In this document: piece after piece, positions 62,930 through 64,000 of the stretch
Numbering within the stretch: the first letter of the stretch is position 1
How the letters are laid out: every line of letters begins with the position of its first letter
Origin: Tupaia tana
Lineage: Eukaryota; Chordata; Mammalia; Scandentia; Tupaiidae
Reading direction: 5' to 3'
DNA length: 64,000 nt
Assembly: GCA_026018925.1 (NCBI GenBank)
Contig: JAKSZU010000016.1
Location: 28,176,877-28,240,876, forward strand
Translations under genes and position numbers: made by a program
Notes under the pieces: generated by a model
Databases searched by the model: none
What the model was told of the DNA's origin: nothing
Seen by the model: only the letters and a program-made list of their open reading frames with translations

Positions 62930-63345
62930 TATGTCCAGAGGACATGTGCTTTTGACAGAGAGAGGGAGAGAGAGAGGGAGAAAACACCCCCATTGGGGTA
63001 ATGGTCACACTGCAGTCCCTTTTCCTCCATGTCTCCAGGTTGCTGGTTTTTGGGGTATGCATGCAAATGCACCTGGAGTGTTTTTTGGTTTTTTTTTTTT
63101 TTTTTTTTTAGAGATTTTTGCTATAGGGCGCGTGCGTTCGCCAGACAGACAGAGAGAGAAGGAGAGATAGAAAGTAAGAAATCACCCCCTGGGGGGATGG
63201 CCACGCCACAATCCCTTCTCCTCCATTCTCCTCTCGGGATCTTGGGCATGCACGCACACGCGCCCGGTGCACCTGGAGTGTTTTTCAAGCCACACGGACA
63301 TGGTGGACAATGTGGGATCTGGCTCCCTTAACTACTAGGCTACTC
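62930..63345 (-). mobile_element. Old SINE split by a truncated SINE
   Basis: 'gtccagaggacatgtgcttttgac', GA tract, 'cactgcagtcccttttcctcc', then after the nested insertion 'tttttcaagccacacggaca' and a degenerate head 'ttaactactaggctac'. Confidence 0.83.
63086..63268 (-). mobile_element. 5'-truncated type A SINE, nested
   Basis: Antisense: T-run, 'gagatttttgctatagggcgcgtgcg', body and hairpin motif, stopping at 'cacacgcgcccgg' with no tRNA-like head. A perfect 17-bp TSD, gcacctggagtgttttt (63069-63085, 63269-63285), proves it integrated in truncated form. Confidence 0.94.
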
Positions 63346-63569
63346 AATTCATTGCTTTGTTTTTTTCCTGATACCTATCTCCCACATTAGAAATATTTTT
63401 TGAATGCCTGTTCCTCCTTGTCCGACTGCTCATGGTCAACACTAGAATGCTCTGAGTCCTTGGGTTGAACTTACTGACTTTATGTCAATATGCCGCCATC
63501 TGTTTGGGCCATTTGTAGGGACAGCATCTTTATGGGAGTACTCTCCCAATTTGCTTTCCATAAATTAAC

Positions 63570-63795
63570 TCCACCCCTAACGCACTCACCAGAGAGGGAC
63601 AGAGGAAGAAAAACTGAAAAATCACTCCCTGGGGGATGGCCACACTGTAATTCTTTCTCCTCCATTCTCCTCTGGAGATTTTGGGCATGCACACACACAT
63701 GCCTGGCATGATTTTCAAACCACCAAGTCCAGGGCTTGAACCATGGTTAGCCATGTGAGAGTCCAGTGCATTAACCACCATGCTACCTGCTGGCC
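63570..63795 (-). mobile_element. Old SINE, antisense
   Basis: 'cgcactcaccagagagggacag', 'cacactgtaattctttctcctcc', antisense B box 'ggcttgaaccatgg', head 'atgctacctgctggcccc'. TSD ccataaattaa/ccataagttaa (63559-63569, 63796-63806). Confidence 0.92.
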
Positions 63796-63806
63796 CCATA
63801 AGTTAA

Positions 63807-64000
63807 ATTTTTTACTGGGACTTTGGGAAGAAGTAAAATTAAGTGTGCATTTCCACCCGTGATATTACCTGGACCCCTTTCCTCTCTAAAATGGACCCAT
63901 CACCTCCTGGGAGTCCTCTCCTGCCCCTTGTTAGTAACTCCTGTATATTTGTATCTCTGAAATTAAGAAAATTGGTCTTTAGGGTTTAGGTTAAGTTGCT
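63807..64000. other. Non-coding end of window
   Basis: No recognised feature. Confidence 0.5.

Overview
This is repeat-dense nuclear DNA from a placental mammal. It carries old eutherian repeats (MIR, L2, L1, a HAL1 half-L1, MLT1- and MLT2-like LTRs, a MER5A-like hAT relic). On top of these lie more than 70 copies of a tRNA-derived SINE with internal Pol III A/B boxes, A-tails and clear target-site duplications (TSDs). I see no Alu, B1, ID, CAN or ruminant SINEs, so primates, muroid rodents, carnivores and ruminants look unlikely. I cannot name the order or species from sequence alone. No convincing protein-coding exon was found: almost every open frame lies in a SINE, a microsatellite or a minisatellite.

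Layout. 0-8.4 kb: unique sequence with SINEs, L2, MIR, a split L1 3' end and two short mariner-like MITEs. 8.45-9.35 kb: a CpG island with stacked GC boxes and a good minus-strand splice donor, the best promoter/first-exon candidate in the window. 8.83-14.81 kb: a 6.0 kb segment that recurs at roughly 99% identity (visual estimate) at 17.65-23.66 kb. It contains most of the CpG island, MIR, about nine SINEs, a 40-bp-unit minisatellite and an inverted HAL1 fragment. Between the copies lies a nearly complete, decayed HAL1 with ORF1 remains and no ORF2. Both outer edges of the second copy sit inside SINE halves of different age. 23.7-64 kb: single-copy sequence riddled with SINEs, an antisense L1 3' end (28.8-29.7 kb), L1 ORF2-region remains (40.6-41.5 kb), MLT1 LTRs (39 and 53 kb), an unnamed repeat present twice (49.6 and 51.9 kb), a MER5A-like relic with a CTCF-like motif nearby (56.5-57.0 kb) and an MLT2-like LTR (59 kb).

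SINE types used below are my own labels. Type A is about 270 bp: a tRNA-like head, a body with the motif CCCCCCTGGGGGG, a TCTG-rich stretch, 'gcgccctatagcaaaaacctct' and an A-tail. Type B is about 160-200 bp: the same head joined directly to a CT-rich segment and an A/T-rich (aaataaataa-like) tail. Type C is a divergent older head and body. The most notable points are the recent duplication of a CpG-island promoter, a 72-74 bp mariner-like MITE family with two of three copies inserted into SINEs, and SINE heads that resemble the CTCF core motif.
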